Assembly: GCF_900016645.1 (NCBI RefSeq)
Contig: NZ_CDGJ01000066.1
DNA length: 64,000 bases
DNA from: Acididesulfobacillus acetoxydans
GTDB taxonomy: Bacteria > Bacillota > Desulfitobacteriia > Desulfitobacteriales > Desulfitobacteriaceae
Reading direction: 5' to 3' (one strand)
The notes under the pieces are model-generated. The model was not told the origin of the DNA, did no database searches, and saw only the letters and a program-made list of their open reading frames with translations. The position numbers and the translations under genes were made by a program. This document shows positions 43,753 to 52,614 of this stretch, piece by piece. Numbering within the stretch: position 1 is the stretch's first letter; each line of letters begins with the position of its first letter.

Positions 43753-44178
43753 ATGGTCAAACGAAATATGAGGATCGCCGGAACTCTGTTGGCGGTTATG
43801 CTTATCACGGCGGGGTGTGGAGCGGCTGCCGGGAACGGCGGCAAGGCGTCTTCCCCAGGTGCTGCTTCTGGCTCGTCGCCGGCACCCACGACCCAAACCG
43901 CGGCGCAGACACCCCCGGCTACGGCTGCCGGGAACGCCGGGCAGGGGAAGCAGCTTTTTGCCAGCAACTGCGCCAGTTGCCACTCGGTGGGGACGGATAA
44001 AGTAGTGGGGCCTGGTTTAAAAGGGATTTTCCACAAAGATAAACTTCCGAACGGCCAAACGCTCACAGATGCGAATGTAGGCCAATGGATAAAAACCGGA
44101 GACGCCTCGATGCCCGGCAATCCGGCGCTCAATTCGAGCGATTTGGCGAACCTTGTGGCTTATTTGAAGACTCTGTAA
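43753..44178 (+). CDS. Lipoprotein monoheme cytochrome c
   Basis: The 141-residue protein has a lipobox (ITAGC, Cys22), a linker rich in Ala, Pro and Thr (about 23-60) and a class I cytochrome c domain with CASCH (73-77) and Met120 as likely distal ligand. It is anchored outside the membrane and could hand electrons to NosZ. It directly precedes the Rieske gene. The long flexible linker would let the domain swing between partners. Confidence 0.94.
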   Translation: MVKRNMRIAGTLLAVMLITAGCGAAAGNGGKASSPGAASGSSPAPTTQTAAQTPPATAAGNAGQGKQLFASNCASCHSVGTDKVVGPGLKGIFHKDKLPNGQTLTDANVGQWIKTGDASMPGNPALNSSDLANLVAYLKTL

Positions 44179-44332
44179 GCCTGGTCATCCGACCGTCTGG
44201 GAAAGGGGTTCGGGTGGGGAGAAGCGATGGACCGACTCTCGGTTTTCCGGTTTGGAGGTTAGAGCGCAAGTATAAGATTTTAAGGGCAGAAGTGAGGGTC
44301 TTGAGGTAAAACGGACAGGCATGAGAAATGAT

Positions 44333-44420
44333 CTAACATCGGGAGAGGTCCGGTGTTAGGCAAGGGAGTTCTGATTTTAGTTTGAAATTGCGGTCCGGAT
44401 ACCTCGGTGTCCGGACCGCA
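44333..44420 (+). promoter_or_regulatory. Two strong hairpins before the Rieske gene
   Basis: Hairpin 1: 44333-44342 with 44350-44359, 10 bp with one wobble pair. Hairpin 2: 44389-44399 with 44410-44420, 11 bp perfect, ending 5 bases before the AGGAGGA site. They may be a processed mRNA end or a regulatory leader. No T-tract follows. Confidence 0.55.
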
Positions 44421-44437
44421 GTGGTAGGAGGAAAGAG

Positions 44438-44911
44438 ATGGAAGAGATTAAAAGACCGGCCGGGGTGGGGAAGGTTTTTTCCAGAAGACGTTTCTTGCAG
44501 GTTGGTGTCAGTGGGGCGGGAACCGTACTGGGTCTTAGCTATATCGGGCTGGGGTTGGATTTCCTCCAGCCGCCGCCGCTGGGCGCGGAGCCTCTGCAAA
44601 CAGTGGGGAAAACCGCGGATTTTCCGGAAAACATGCCGAAGCCGGTGACATATTCCGGTCAGGGGGTTAAAGAGGGTGTCTATGTTGTTAACTTAGGCCA
44701 GGGAAACTGGTTGGCTTTGGATTTTCACTGCACCCATTTGCAATGCGCCGTTAACTGGGTTGCGGCAGTAGGCAAGTTTATGTGCCCCTGTCATGGCGGG
44801 GTTTACGATATCCGCGGTCAGGTTCTTTCCGGACCGCCCCCAAAAGCTTTGCCCCGGCGGGTGATAAAGATCATCGGGGATTCTGTTCAGGTGGGGGGGA
44901 TTCTGGCGTGA
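44438..44911 (+). CDS. Rieske iron-sulfur protein
   Basis: This 157-residue protein is the [2Fe-2S] subunit of a bc-type complex. It has a twin-arginine signal (SRRRFLQVG near residue 15) with one membrane helix, and both Rieske motifs: Cys98-Thr-His100 with Cys103, and Cys116-Pro-Cys118-His119. A TAGGAGGA site precedes it. It overlaps the cytochrome b gene by 4 bases. Confidence 0.96.
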   Translation: MEEIKRPAGVGKVFSRRRFLQVGVSGAGTVLGLSYIGLGLDFLQPPPLGAEPLQTVGKTADFPENMPKPVTYSGQGVKEGVYVVNLGQGNWLALDFHCTHLQCAVNWVAAVGKFMCPCHGGVYDIRGQVLSGPPPKALPRRVIKIIGDSVQVGGILA

Positions 44912-46260
44912 TTAATTGGTTGGATGAACGGCTGCATGTCCGCGAACTGACAGCCTCTCTCTTTGAACATCCGGTGTCCAAACGGAGCAATGTTCTGGAC
45001 TATCTGGGGTTCGCGACTTTCTATGTCTTTTGCAGCCAAGCTGTGACGGGGATTTTGCTGGCCACAGTGTACAGGCCCACGGCTTCCGGTGCTTATGACA
45101 GTATCAAACAATTGCAGGGAGAGCCGGTGGGGGCCTTTGTCCGTTCCTTACATTCTTGGGGTGCTAACTTCATGGTAGTTTTGCTTGTTCTGCACCTTTT
45201 GCGCGTTTTCTACGAAGGTGCTTACAAGAAGCCGCGTGAATTGACCTGGCTTTTGGGCAGTGTTCTTCTCATAGCTACCTTGGGTCTGGCCTTTACAGGT
45301 TATTTGCTGCCTTGGGATCAAGAAGGCTACTGGGCGACCACGGTGGGTACGGCGATGCCCTCCCATATTCCGTGGATCGGGGATTATCTGGTCCGGCTGC
45401 TGCGGGACGGGACCCAAGTGACGGGGGCCACCTTGACCCGGTTTTACTCCGTACACATGTTGATCTTGCCGGCCTTACTCTTGTTGGCTTTTCTGCCGCA
45501 CTTTTTCTTCGTGCTGCGTCAGGGTATGGCTTCCGGGGACGAATTGGCCAAAGCGCAAAAACGGGGGAAATGCGTTGATGGGGATTCTCTGCCGTTTTGG
45601 CCCGATGTAGCGGTGAGGATGATCCTGTTCGTGTTGTTAATCGGGGCGGCTTTGTGGCTTCTGGCTGCACTCTATCCAAAATCGCTGGGGGCGCCGGCGG
45701 ATCCGTTGAATAAGAGTCAATATGTACCCGAGCCGGCCTGGTACTTCTTTGGCGTCTATCAGCTTCTCAAGTATTTTCCGGGTAAACTGGACGTGTTGGC
45801 CATGGTCGTCCTTCCTTTCGCGGGAGGCATTCTGTTGTTTGCTTTGCCGTGGCTTGATCGCAATCCGGCCCGCTCCGTGCGGAAACGGCCTTTGGCTTTG
45901 AGTTTGGCGGGCGTTTTAGTGGCCGGGATGGTTTTTCTGACCTATCAGGGGATGAATTCCGTGCCCAAAGCCCTGGCCTCCGCGGGTGTCGTGGTTCACC
46001 CCGGCTTTAAAGAGAACGTCGAGCCGATTTTTCAAAGTAAGTGCATCACCTGCCACGGAACAAGCGGGGGGTATGGGCTCGACAATTATACCGCCGTTAT
46101 GAAGAAAAACGTCGTTCCGGGTAACCCTGATCAGTCGAAATTGATCCGGAAGCTGGAAGGAAGCGATAAACCCCAGATGCCGATAGGACAGCCGCCTTTA
46201 ACCTCAGACCAAATTCAGACTATCCGGAACTGGATTAAAGACGGAGCAAAAAATAATTGA
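44908..46260 (+). CDS. Cytochrome b fused to a cytochrome c domain
   Basis: The 450-residue protein is a bc/b6f-type cytochrome b. Paired histidines (HSWGANFMVVLLVLH and SVHMLILPALLLLAFLPH) ligate two hemes, and PEPAWYF is the quinol-site motif. The last 110 residues form a c-type domain with CITCH. With the Rieske protein it oxidises menaquinol and passes electrons to the c heme, then likely the cytochrome c and NosZ upstream. The GTG start overlaps the Rieske stop and follows AGGTGGGGGG. Confidence 0.94.
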   Translation: MINWLDERLHVRELTASLFEHPVSKRSNVLDYLGFATFYVFCSQAVTGILLATVYRPTASGAYDSIKQLQGEPVGAFVRSLHSWGANFMVVLLVLHLLRVFYEGAYKKPRELTWLLGSVLLIATLGLAFTGYLLPWDQEGYWATTVGTAMPSHIPWIGDYLVRLLRDGTQVTGATLTRFYSVHMLILPALLLLAFLPHFFFVLRQGMASGDELAKAQKRGKCVDGDSLPFWPDVAVRMILFVLLIGAALWLLAALYPKSLGAPADPLNKSQYVPEPAWYFFGVYQLLKYFPGKLDVLAMVVLPFAGGILLFALPWLDRNPARSVRKRPLALSLAGVLVAGMVFLTYQGMNSVPKALASAGVVVHPGFKENVEPIFQSKCITCHGTSGGYGLDNYTAVMKKNVVPGNPDQSKLIRKLEGSDKPQMPIGQPPLTSDQIQTIRNWIKDGAKNN

Positions 46261-46452
46261 GGCCGCCTCCATGTTTCCCCCGGGCCTCCGTCATTCCCGG
46301 CGGAATATCTTTACAATGTTTCCCGGATGTCCGGGAGCGGTTTTCTCCAAAGTTTTGACCAGAATATAGGGCCAATGGCCATACAAGTACAGAGAATGAG
46401 ATCTTCCCAGGATATTCTTATAAAGAGCAAATTTACCACAGTAAAAGCCAAG

Positions 46453-46482
46453 TTGACAGCCGGGGTTTCATTCCCTTATAAT
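46453..46482 (+). promoter_or_regulatory. Promoter of the cysE-cysS unit
   Basis: TTGACA (46453-46458), 18 bp, TATAAT (46477-46482). The T-box leader follows. The preceding 190 bases after the cytochrome b gene show no other gene. Confidence 0.88.
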
Positions 46483-46488
46483 AGTGGC

Positions 46489-46796
46489 AAGTAGCCTCAG
46501 CGTCCGGGGCCGGCAAGCGCAGCGGGCAGGCGGCCAAGCCCCGCGAAGCAGGATTATATCTGAATGTGATGATGGGGAAAAGTACGGCAGGGGATTCACG
46601 CAGCGAGGGCGGAAAGGGTGGGAGCCGCCTGGAAGAGACTTTCGGAAGTGCACCCCGGAACGGTTGGACGAAGAAGAGTAGTTTAACCCGCAGAGGCTGC
46701 GTTAAAGCCCGGAGTGGAACGGCACACCATGGGCGGTGTGCTGTTCAAGCAGAGTGGAACCACGGAATCCCCGTCTCTGGACGAGGGTTCCTTTTC
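46489..46796 (+). ncRNA. T-box riboswitch, cysteine-specific
   Basis: Leader RNA between the promoter and cysE. It has the early GATGATGGGGAAAAGTA-type stem I start, the GGGTGG-GAGCC stem I signature, a likely TGC (Cys) specifier at 46649-46651, and the T-box AGAGTGGAACCACGG at 46751-46765. A terminator (46756-46761 with 46786-46791, then CTTTTCTGTTTT) overlaps the T-box. Uncharged tRNA-Cys would allow read-through into cysE-cysS. Confidence 0.88.
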
Positions 46797-46959
46797 TGTT
46801 TTCCTGAATCCGACGTTTTCCGCCGAGGTCGGTAACCACAAACCAAGCCAATGTGCATGTAATTAGGGGGATGCGCTCTCATCCCCGGAATCGAATTCCG
46901 AGGTTTTCCCGCGCATGTTCTATAAGGGTAAGGTTGAAATCGGTTGGGGGTGAGGGCTG

Positions 46960-47712
46960 ATGTTCCGGCAGTTGCGTGACGATATACGGGTGATTTTCGA
47001 ACGGGACCCGGCGGCAAAAAGTATTATTGAGGTCATCGTCTGTTACCCGGGGTTCCATGCCCTCCTGTTTCATAGGATGGCGCATTGGCTCTATAAACGT
47101 CACTTGGTGCTCTTGCCCCGAATGATTTCTCAATTGGCCCGGTTCTTGACTGGGATCGAGATCCATCCGGGCGCTAAAATAGGCCAAGGATTCTTTATCG
47201 ATCACGGCACAGGGGTGGTCATTGGCGAGACGGCGGAAATTGGGGATAATGTGACGCTCTACCAGGGGGTCACCCTGGGGGGGACCGGGAAGGAGAAGGG
47301 GAAGAGGCACCCGACGATTGGCAACAATGTCGTGATTGGCACAGGGGCCAAGATTCTCGGCTCGTTCAAGATCGGGGACAATGTCAAAATCGGCGCGGGT
47401 TCAGTGGTGAATAAACCGGTGCCCGCGGATACCACGGTGGTTGGGGTACCGGGGCGGGTGGTTGTGCACAAAGGAGTTCCGGTCAAGAGTCCCGACCTGC
47501 GGCATGACGAGCTGCCCGACCCGGTGGCCGAAACACTTCAGTGTTTGATGGAGCGGGTGGAAGCGTTGGAAAGGCGCCTGCGGGAAAAAGAAGAGGGGGA
47601 ACGCTTGAATGTCTTTGAGCTTATACAACACCATGACCCGGACAAAGGAAAGGTTCCAAGCGAGGGAAACGGGGAAAGTGGCGATGTATGCCTGCGGCCC
47701 GACGACGTATAA
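46960..47712 (+). CDS. cysE: Serine O-acetyltransferase
   Basis: CysE makes O-acetylserine, the carbon precursor of cysteine. The 250-residue protein has the N-terminal helical domain and a left-handed beta-helix of hexapeptide repeats (about 65-190, with IEIHPGAKIGQGFFIDHG). The C-terminal 34 codons overlap cysS by 104 bases in another frame, longer than the usual family C-terminus. It is controlled by the Cys T-box upstream. Confidence 0.95.
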   Translation: MFRQLRDDIRVIFERDPAAKSIIEVIVCYPGFHALLFHRMAHWLYKRHLVLLPRMISQLARFLTGIEIHPGAKIGQGFFIDHGTGVVIGETAEIGDNVTLYQGVTLGGTGKEKGKRHPTIGNNVVIGTGAKILGSFKIGDNVKIGAGSVVNKPVPADTTVVGVPGRVVVHKGVPVKSPDLRHDELPDPVAETLQCLMERVEALERRLREKEEGERLNVFELIQHHDPDKGKVPSEGNGESGDVCLRPDDV

Positions 47713-49195
47713 TTTCATTCACATGGGCAATGCCCGCATGCTCGTCGTTTTCGATATGGTCCGCCGCTATTTGATGTACAAGGGCTATGAGGTCCGTTAT
47801 GTGCAGAACTTTACGGATGTGGACGACAAGATCATTCAGAGGGCCCGGGAAGAAGGAATTCCGCCCGCGACGCTGGCGGAAAAGTATATCAGGGAGTACT
47901 TTTGCGATGCGGAGGCTCTGGGCATCCTTCCGGCGACGATTCACCCGAGAGCGACGGAGCATATTCCCGAGATGATCCAAATGATTCAGGGTTTGGCAGC
48001 GCAGGGGCTGGCTTATGACGTGGGGGGAGACGTTTACTTTGCGGTCGGTCGTTTTCCTGCTTACGGAAAGCTCTCCGGACGCAGTTTGGAGGATATGCTG
48101 GCCGGAGCTAGGGTGGAGGTTGACGAGCGTAAACATCACCCTATGGATTTCGCCCTCTGGAAAAAGGCCAAAGCCGGGGAGCCGGCCTGGGAAAGCCCGT
48201 GGGGGTTGGGGCGGCCGGGGTGGCATATAGAGTGTTCTGCGATGTCCTTAAAATATCTCGGCGCGGGCTTCGATATTCACGGCGGGGGCGGGGACCTGGT
48301 CTTTCCCCATCACGAGAATGAAATTGCCCAGTCTGAAGGGTATTTACAGGGAAAAACCTTTGCCAGGTATTGGATGCACAATGCCTTTATCACGGTGAAT
48401 AAGGCCAAAATGTCCAAATCCCTCGGCAACTTTTTTACGGTCCGAGAAGTATTGGAACATTTCCCGGGAGAAGTCCTGCGCTTTTATCTTCTGGACACGC
48501 ACTACCGCAGTCCCCTTGATTTTGACGATGAAAAGCTGGCCCTGGCGCAGAAGGGGCTGGAGCGTCTTCGTACCAGCGTGCGCTTGGCCGGGGAGGCCCT
48601 GGAGGCGGGGAACGGTTCGCCGGGGCCTCAATCAGGGGTTGTGACGCGTGCGGAAGCTCAGACCCGGCCGGAAGAAGGGGCTCAAGCGCGAGTAAAAGCT
48701 ACGGCTCGGCCGGAAGAAAGAGCTCAGGCACGATCCGGGACTGCTGGCGCGAGCGGCGGGGAAGCGGAGATTGAGGGCCGGGCGGCGGCGGAGGTCCTGC
48801 AGGTTGCGCTCGAAGAAGCCCGGGAGGCTTTTGTCAGCGCTATGGACGATGACTTTAATTCTGCCTTAGGGCTGGCGGCCTTGTTTGACTTGGCAAAGGC
48901 GGTTAATTCCTATGTGCGGGTGTATCCCAGCCGTTCGGCAGAGTTGGCGGCCGCCCGCTCCACTCTCTTGGAGCTGGCCGGGGTGTTGGGTTTTGATCTG
49001 GCCGGTCCGGTCGAGAAGGTTGAGGAAAGCGACAGGCTGTCCGGGGTGATGGAGGTCCTCTTGCAAGTGAGGGCCCGGGCCAAGGCGCGCAAAGATTGGG
49101 AGACGGCAGATTTCATTCGTACAGAACTGAAAAACGTCGGTATAATATTGGAGGACACCCCTCAAGGAGCCAGGTGGCAAGTAAATAGGCCGTAG
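47609..49195 (+). CDS. cysS: Cysteinyl-tRNA synthetase
   Basis: This class I synthetase has the zinc cysteine Cys29, HMGN (38-41, the HIGH motif) and KMSKS (267-271). A low-complexity insert at about residues 331-392 contains two related RPEE-x-AQAR segments, and the protein is 528 residues, longer than usual (about 465). It starts inside the end of cysE, with GAGGGGG upstream. Confidence 0.96.
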   Translation: MSLSLYNTMTRTKERFQARETGKVAMYACGPTTYNFIHMGNARMLVVFDMVRRYLMYKGYEVRYVQNFTDVDDKIIQRAREEGIPPATLAEKYIREYFCDAEALGILPATIHPRATEHIPEMIQMIQGLAAQGLAYDVGGDVYFAVGRFPAYGKLSGRSLEDMLAGARVEVDERKHHPMDFALWKKAKAGEPAWESPWGLGRPGWHIECSAMSLKYLGAGFDIHGGGGDLVFPHHENEIAQSEGYLQGKTFARYWMHNAFITVNKAKMSKSLGNFFTVREVLEHFPGEVLRFYLLDTHYRSPLDFDDEKLALAQKGLERLRTSVRLAGEALEAGNGSPGPQSGVVTRAEAQTRPEEGAQARVKATARPEERAQARSGTAGASGGEAEIEGRAAAEVLQVALEEAREAFVSAMDDDFNSALGLAALFDLAKAVNSYVRVYPSRSAELAAARSTLLELAGVLGFDLAGPVEKVEESDRLSGVMEVLLQVRARAKARKDWETADFIRTELKNVGIILEDTPQGARWQVNRP

Positions 49196-49234
49196 CGGTC
49201 TAGAAAGGGGAAGGGCCCAGTCGGACCCCAAAAA

Positions 49235-49648
49235 ATGAGAAACTGGCGGGAGTTTAACGCGTTGGCCCTGGCTTATCTGGGAGATGCGGTCTATGAGTTA
49301 TGGGTGAGGGAGCATCTTTTGGAACTCGGGTTTGTAAAGGTCAAGGAGTTGCACCGGAAAGCTGTGGAACGGGTGCGGGCTTCGACTCAGGCTCGGGTGT
49401 TGGCCAAGCTCCTGGACGCACTTGAGCCGGAGGAACAAGAAGTGGTCCTCTGGGCGAGAAATGCCAAAGGCGGCTATCCCAGAAATGTGGATGTCCTGAC
49501 TTATCGGCACGCCACGGCCTTCGAGGCTTTAGTAGGGTATTGGTACTTGCAAGGCCTGAACGAGCGCATGGAGTGGGCTTTTGCTCAGGTGGAAGCGGTT
49601 TTGCCGGGGAAAGGGAAATCGGCCGCTGAGGCGGAAGGAAAGAATTAG
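49235..49648 (+). CDS. mrnC: Mini-ribonuclease III (MrnC)
   Basis: MrnC matures 23S rRNA in Bacillota. The 137-residue protein is a stand-alone RNase III domain with the signature LAYLGDAVYELWVR at about 11-24 and no dsRNA-binding domain. It follows cysS as in Bacillus. Confidence 0.95.
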   Translation: MRNWREFNALALAYLGDAVYELWVREHLLELGFVKVKELHRKAVERVRASTQARVLAKLLDALEPEEQEVVLWARNAKGGYPRNVDVLTYRHATAFEALVGYWYLQGLNERMEWAFAQVEAVLPGKGKSAAEAEGKN

Positions 49649-49716
49649 GCAAAGTGCGCACGCTGAGAAGAAGCGCACCGGGGAGACCGAACGGAGGAGA
49701 GAAAGGAGATTCCGGT

Positions 49717-50349
49717 ATGGAAGTCAAGCTCATCACAATGACGCCTAATTATCTGCGGCTGATTTGGCTGGCAGCCAGGACCTGTTACAGCCCGCTGTCT
49801 CCGATTGGGCTGTCTGAACAGGAGCCGCCGGTTGACGAGACGTTCCGCCTTGTGGATCAACTGCTGAAAAAGAAACACCTCAGTGTCCTTGAACACTGTA
49901 CGATGACGTTCGCCGTGGAAAATGTGTCGCGGACTTTGTTGGCGCAATACTCCCGTCATCGTATCGGAGTGAGTTTATCTGTCCAAAGCCAGCGTTACGT
50001 TTCCGAACGGCATGAGAACGAAATCTTTGATTTTGTGCTGCCGGACGAGATCGAACGGACAGATGAGGCGAAAAAGGCCTTTCTTCGGGCGATGGACCAA
50101 GCTCAGCAAGCTTACAACGAACTTTTGGCCCTGGGCGTGAAGAGAGAAGATGCACGTTTTGTCCTGCCGGGCGGGGCGGGAACAAATTTCGTAACGTCCT
50201 TAAACCTGAGGTCATTTCTTGATGTGTACCGAAAGAGGGTTCTCACGCCGGGAGCCCAGTGGGAAATCAAGGAGATGCTGCAGCGGATGGCAGGGCTTCT
50301 GCTGGAAAGGGAACCTTGGCTGGATCCCTATTTGCGCCCCGAATCTTAG
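49717..50349 (+). CDS. thyX: FAD-dependent thymidylate synthase ThyX
   Basis: ThyX makes dTMP with FAD. The 210-residue protein has the signature RHRIGVSLSVQSQRYV (Arg80-His81-Arg82, Ser91). The usual form is RHR-x7-S; here eight residues separate RHR from the serine, an extra residue in the loop. GAAAGGAGATT precedes the ATG. It lies in the cysS-mrnC-thyX-rlmB order common in Clostridia. Confidence 0.95.
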   Translation: MEVKLITMTPNYLRLIWLAARTCYSPLSPIGLSEQEPPVDETFRLVDQLLKKKHLSVLEHCTMTFAVENVSRTLLAQYSRHRIGVSLSVQSQRYVSERHENEIFDFVLPDEIERTDEAKKAFLRAMDQAQQAYNELLALGVKREDARFVLPGGAGTNFVTSLNLRSFLDVYRKRVLTPGAQWEIKEMLQRMAGLLLEREPWLDPYLRPES

Positions 50350-50511
50350 ATGAGAAAGAACGGGTTTCTGCAAAAGGTCGCGGAAAACAAACATACTTGG
50401 AGAAGTGTGCCTTAAGGCCTTCTTTCGGCCTTCTTTCCACGTTTCTCAAGAGGTCCGAAAAGCGAGCTTAGCAAGATTGGTGGGAATTTGCCGGAGAGGG
50501 GAAGTGTCGCT

Positions 50512-51252
50512 GTGCCGGATGATATCATTTACGGGCGCAATCCGGTCTGGGAAATCCTTAAGGACGGTAAACCGTTGAACAAGGTGCTTTTTCAGAATGG
50601 CCTTAAGGGAGAGCAGGTGCAGAAGATACTGGACGTCGTGCGGGAGAGGGGCATCCCGTTTCAATTTGCGGAGCGTTCGGTCCTGGACAGAATAAGCGGG
50701 GGCGGGCGTCACCAGGGCCTGCTCGTTTATACCGCTCCCCGCGCGTATGCGGAAGTTGGGGACATTCTGGCCCTGGCACAGACGAAAGGGGAAGATCCGT
50801 TTATTCTGGTTCTGGATGGGGTTGAGGATCCGCATAATTTGGGGGCCCTCTTGCGTACGGCGGAAGCGGTGGGGGTTCACGGGGTGATCATTCCCAAACG
50901 GCGCAGTGTTCCCTTGACCGGCGTCGTGGCCAAGACCTCAGCCGGAGCGGTAGAGCATATTCCGGTAGCCCGTGTTACCAATCTGGTCCGGGTCCTGCAA
51001 GAGATGCAAAGGGCCGGATGTTGGATTTGCGGCGCGGATGCCTCGGGCACTGATGTTTTCGCAACCGACTTGACCGGACCTCGGGTGTTGGTGATCGGCG
51101 GAGAGGGCAAGGGCTTGGGGCGTCTCGTCCGGGAGAGCTGTGACCAGGTGGTGGCTCTGCCCATGTTAGGGGCAATGACCTCCCTGAACGCCAGTGTCGC
51201 CGGAGCGGTTCTTCTCTATGAGACTCTGCGGCAAAGACTTGCCAAAGGCTGA
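50512..51252 (+). CDS. rlmB: 23S rRNA 2'-O-ribose methyltransferase RlmB (SpoU family)
   Basis: The 246-residue protein has the N-terminal L30e-like substrate-binding domain (IIYGRNPVWEIL) and the SPOUT domain with DGVEDPHNLGAL and LVIGGEGKGLGR. GTG 50512 is chosen because GGAGAGGGGAAG lies upstream; a TTG eight codons earlier is possible. It normally precedes sigH, as here. Confidence 0.93.
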   Translation: MPDDIIYGRNPVWEILKDGKPLNKVLFQNGLKGEQVQKILDVVRERGIPFQFAERSVLDRISGGGRHQGLLVYTAPRAYAEVGDILALAQTKGEDPFILVLDGVEDPHNLGALLRTAEAVGVHGVIIPKRRSVPLTGVVAKTSAGAVEHIPVARVTNLVRVLQEMQRAGCWICGADASGTDVFATDLTGPRVLVIGGEGKGLGRLVRESCDQVVALPMLGAMTSLNASVAGAVLLYETLRQRLAKG

Positions 51253-51393
51253 GAGAATCGGGTCGTCTTTTCGGGGACAGGCGGGGTGCTGAGAGGGCTT
51301 TGTACGACAGAACCCAGTACAAAACCGCAAGAATACTGACCATCGCGCAAGTTCCGGGGCGGGTCTCGGCGACAGAACATCTGAAAGTTCGCC

Positions 51394-51423
51394 TTGACGC
51401 TGTTCTCGCGCGTCGAGTATAAT
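51394..51423 (+). promoter_or_regulatory. sigH promoter
   Basis: TTGACG (51394-51399), 18 bp, TATAAT (51418-51423). About 95 bases separate it from the TTG start. Confidence 0.8.
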
Positions 51424-51519
51424 TATCTTATTCTTTGGGTGGACAAAGTAAGGTCCTTTGCGAAAAAAGGAATAAATCGTATATACCGTCTTCATCACAA
51501 TGATACGGGGGGATTTATT

Positions 51520-52173
51520 TTGATACTAAACGCCCAACCAGAGGTGCCGGAAGGGTGCGACAGCAGTGAAGTCATTGCGGATGAGGGGGTCGTCGAACTA
51601 GCCAAAGACGGTGACGCCACGGCTCTTGAATATTTGATAGGCAAGTATCGGAATTTTGTCAGAGCTAAAGCCAGATCCTACTTTCTCATCGGTGCCGACC
51701 GGGAGGATATCATTCAGGAAGGCATGATTGGTCTCTATAAGGCGATTCGCGATTTTCGCGGGGACAAGTTATCATCTTTCCGGGCTTTTGCCGAGTTATG
51801 TATTACCCGGCAGATTATAACGGCGATTAAAACGGCCACCAGACAAAAGCACATACCACTCAATTCGTATGTCTCTTTAAATAAACCGATATACGATGAG
51901 GATTCGGACCGGACCTTGCTCGACGTGATTTCCGGGACAAGGATCACGGATCCCGAAGAACTTATTATAAGCCGGGAAGAGTTCGATGACATTGAAGAAA
52001 AGATGGGCGAAATTCTCAGTTCACTGGAGTGGAAAGTTCTCATGTCCTACCTGGAAGGAAAATCTTATCAGGAAATCGCGGTCGATTTGAGGCGGCATGT
52101 AAAATCAATCGATAATGCCCTTCAGAGAGTCAAGCGAAAGCTGGAACGCTACCTGGAACGCAGGGATTCATGA
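51520..52173 (+). CDS. sigH: RNA polymerase sporulation sigma factor SigH
   Basis: SigH drives early sporulation and transition-state genes. The 217-residue protein has region 2 (EDIIQEGMIGLYKAIRDF) and region 4 (LEGKSYQEIAVDLRRHVKSIDNALQRVKRKL), with the ordinary length. TTG 51520 is chosen because a GGGGGGAT site lies 7 bases before it. rpmG, secE and nusG usually follow; they are not seen here. Confidence 0.95.
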   Translation: MILNAQPEVPEGCDSSEVIADEGVVELAKDGDATALEYLIGKYRNFVRAKARSYFLIGADREDIIQEGMIGLYKAIRDFRGDKLSSFRAFAELCITRQIITAIKTATRQKHIPLNSYVSLNKPIYDEDSDRTLLDVISGTRITDPEELIISREEFDDIEEKMGEILSSLEWKVLMSYLEGKSYQEIAVDLRRHVKSIDNALQRVKRKLERYLERRDS

Positions 52174-52614
52174 ACCCCTTCATATCACAAGGTGCTTGCA
52201 TCCGTCAGGCTTGCATCGGTTAGGACAGATAGTTGGTGAGAGTACATACATTTCCGGTCAACGGTTCCGCAAACGATGAGAAGCAGTTTAAGGAACTCTT
52301 TCGGCAGGGCGGAAGGCAACGGTCTGAGGAGCGGAAACGAGGGAGTTTCCGGGGGAGTCCCGTGTCACTAAGGTGGTACCATCAGCCGAAAAAACGGCTA
52401 TGCGGTCGACACAAGGCCGATGGTCCGGAAAGCAGGGGTATTTTCCGCTTACTATGCAGGCGTAGCTCCTCTTACCGCAACTGTGCCACTGAAGGAGCAC
52501 AAAAATGGCCGCCAGGTTGCGCGGTGGCACCGGGACCCGCTATTTCCAAAAACTTTTTAACGGCAAATAGTCACTTTTCCGAGGCGGGGAGTCTGTTTAA
52601 CACGGAACTTGATC
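52174..52614 (+). other. Structured RNA-like region with T-box-like motifs
   Basis: 440 bases without a clear gene. GATGAGAAGCAG (52275-52286) and AAGGTGGTACCATC (52370-52383) are spaced like the start and T-box of a compact T-box leader; ACCATCAGCC can pair with GGCCGATGGT further on. A second CGCGGTGGCACCGGG follows at 52520-52534, within a 21-codon ORF (52505-52570) that has GAAGGAGC before its ATG. No gene follows for it to control except tRNA-Thr. Identity unresolved. Confidence 0.4.

Noticed and set aside
52485..52540. Cobalamin riboswitch
   Set aside because: A CCGCAACTGT-like string is present, but the other conserved B12-box segments are not, and no cobalamin gene follows.
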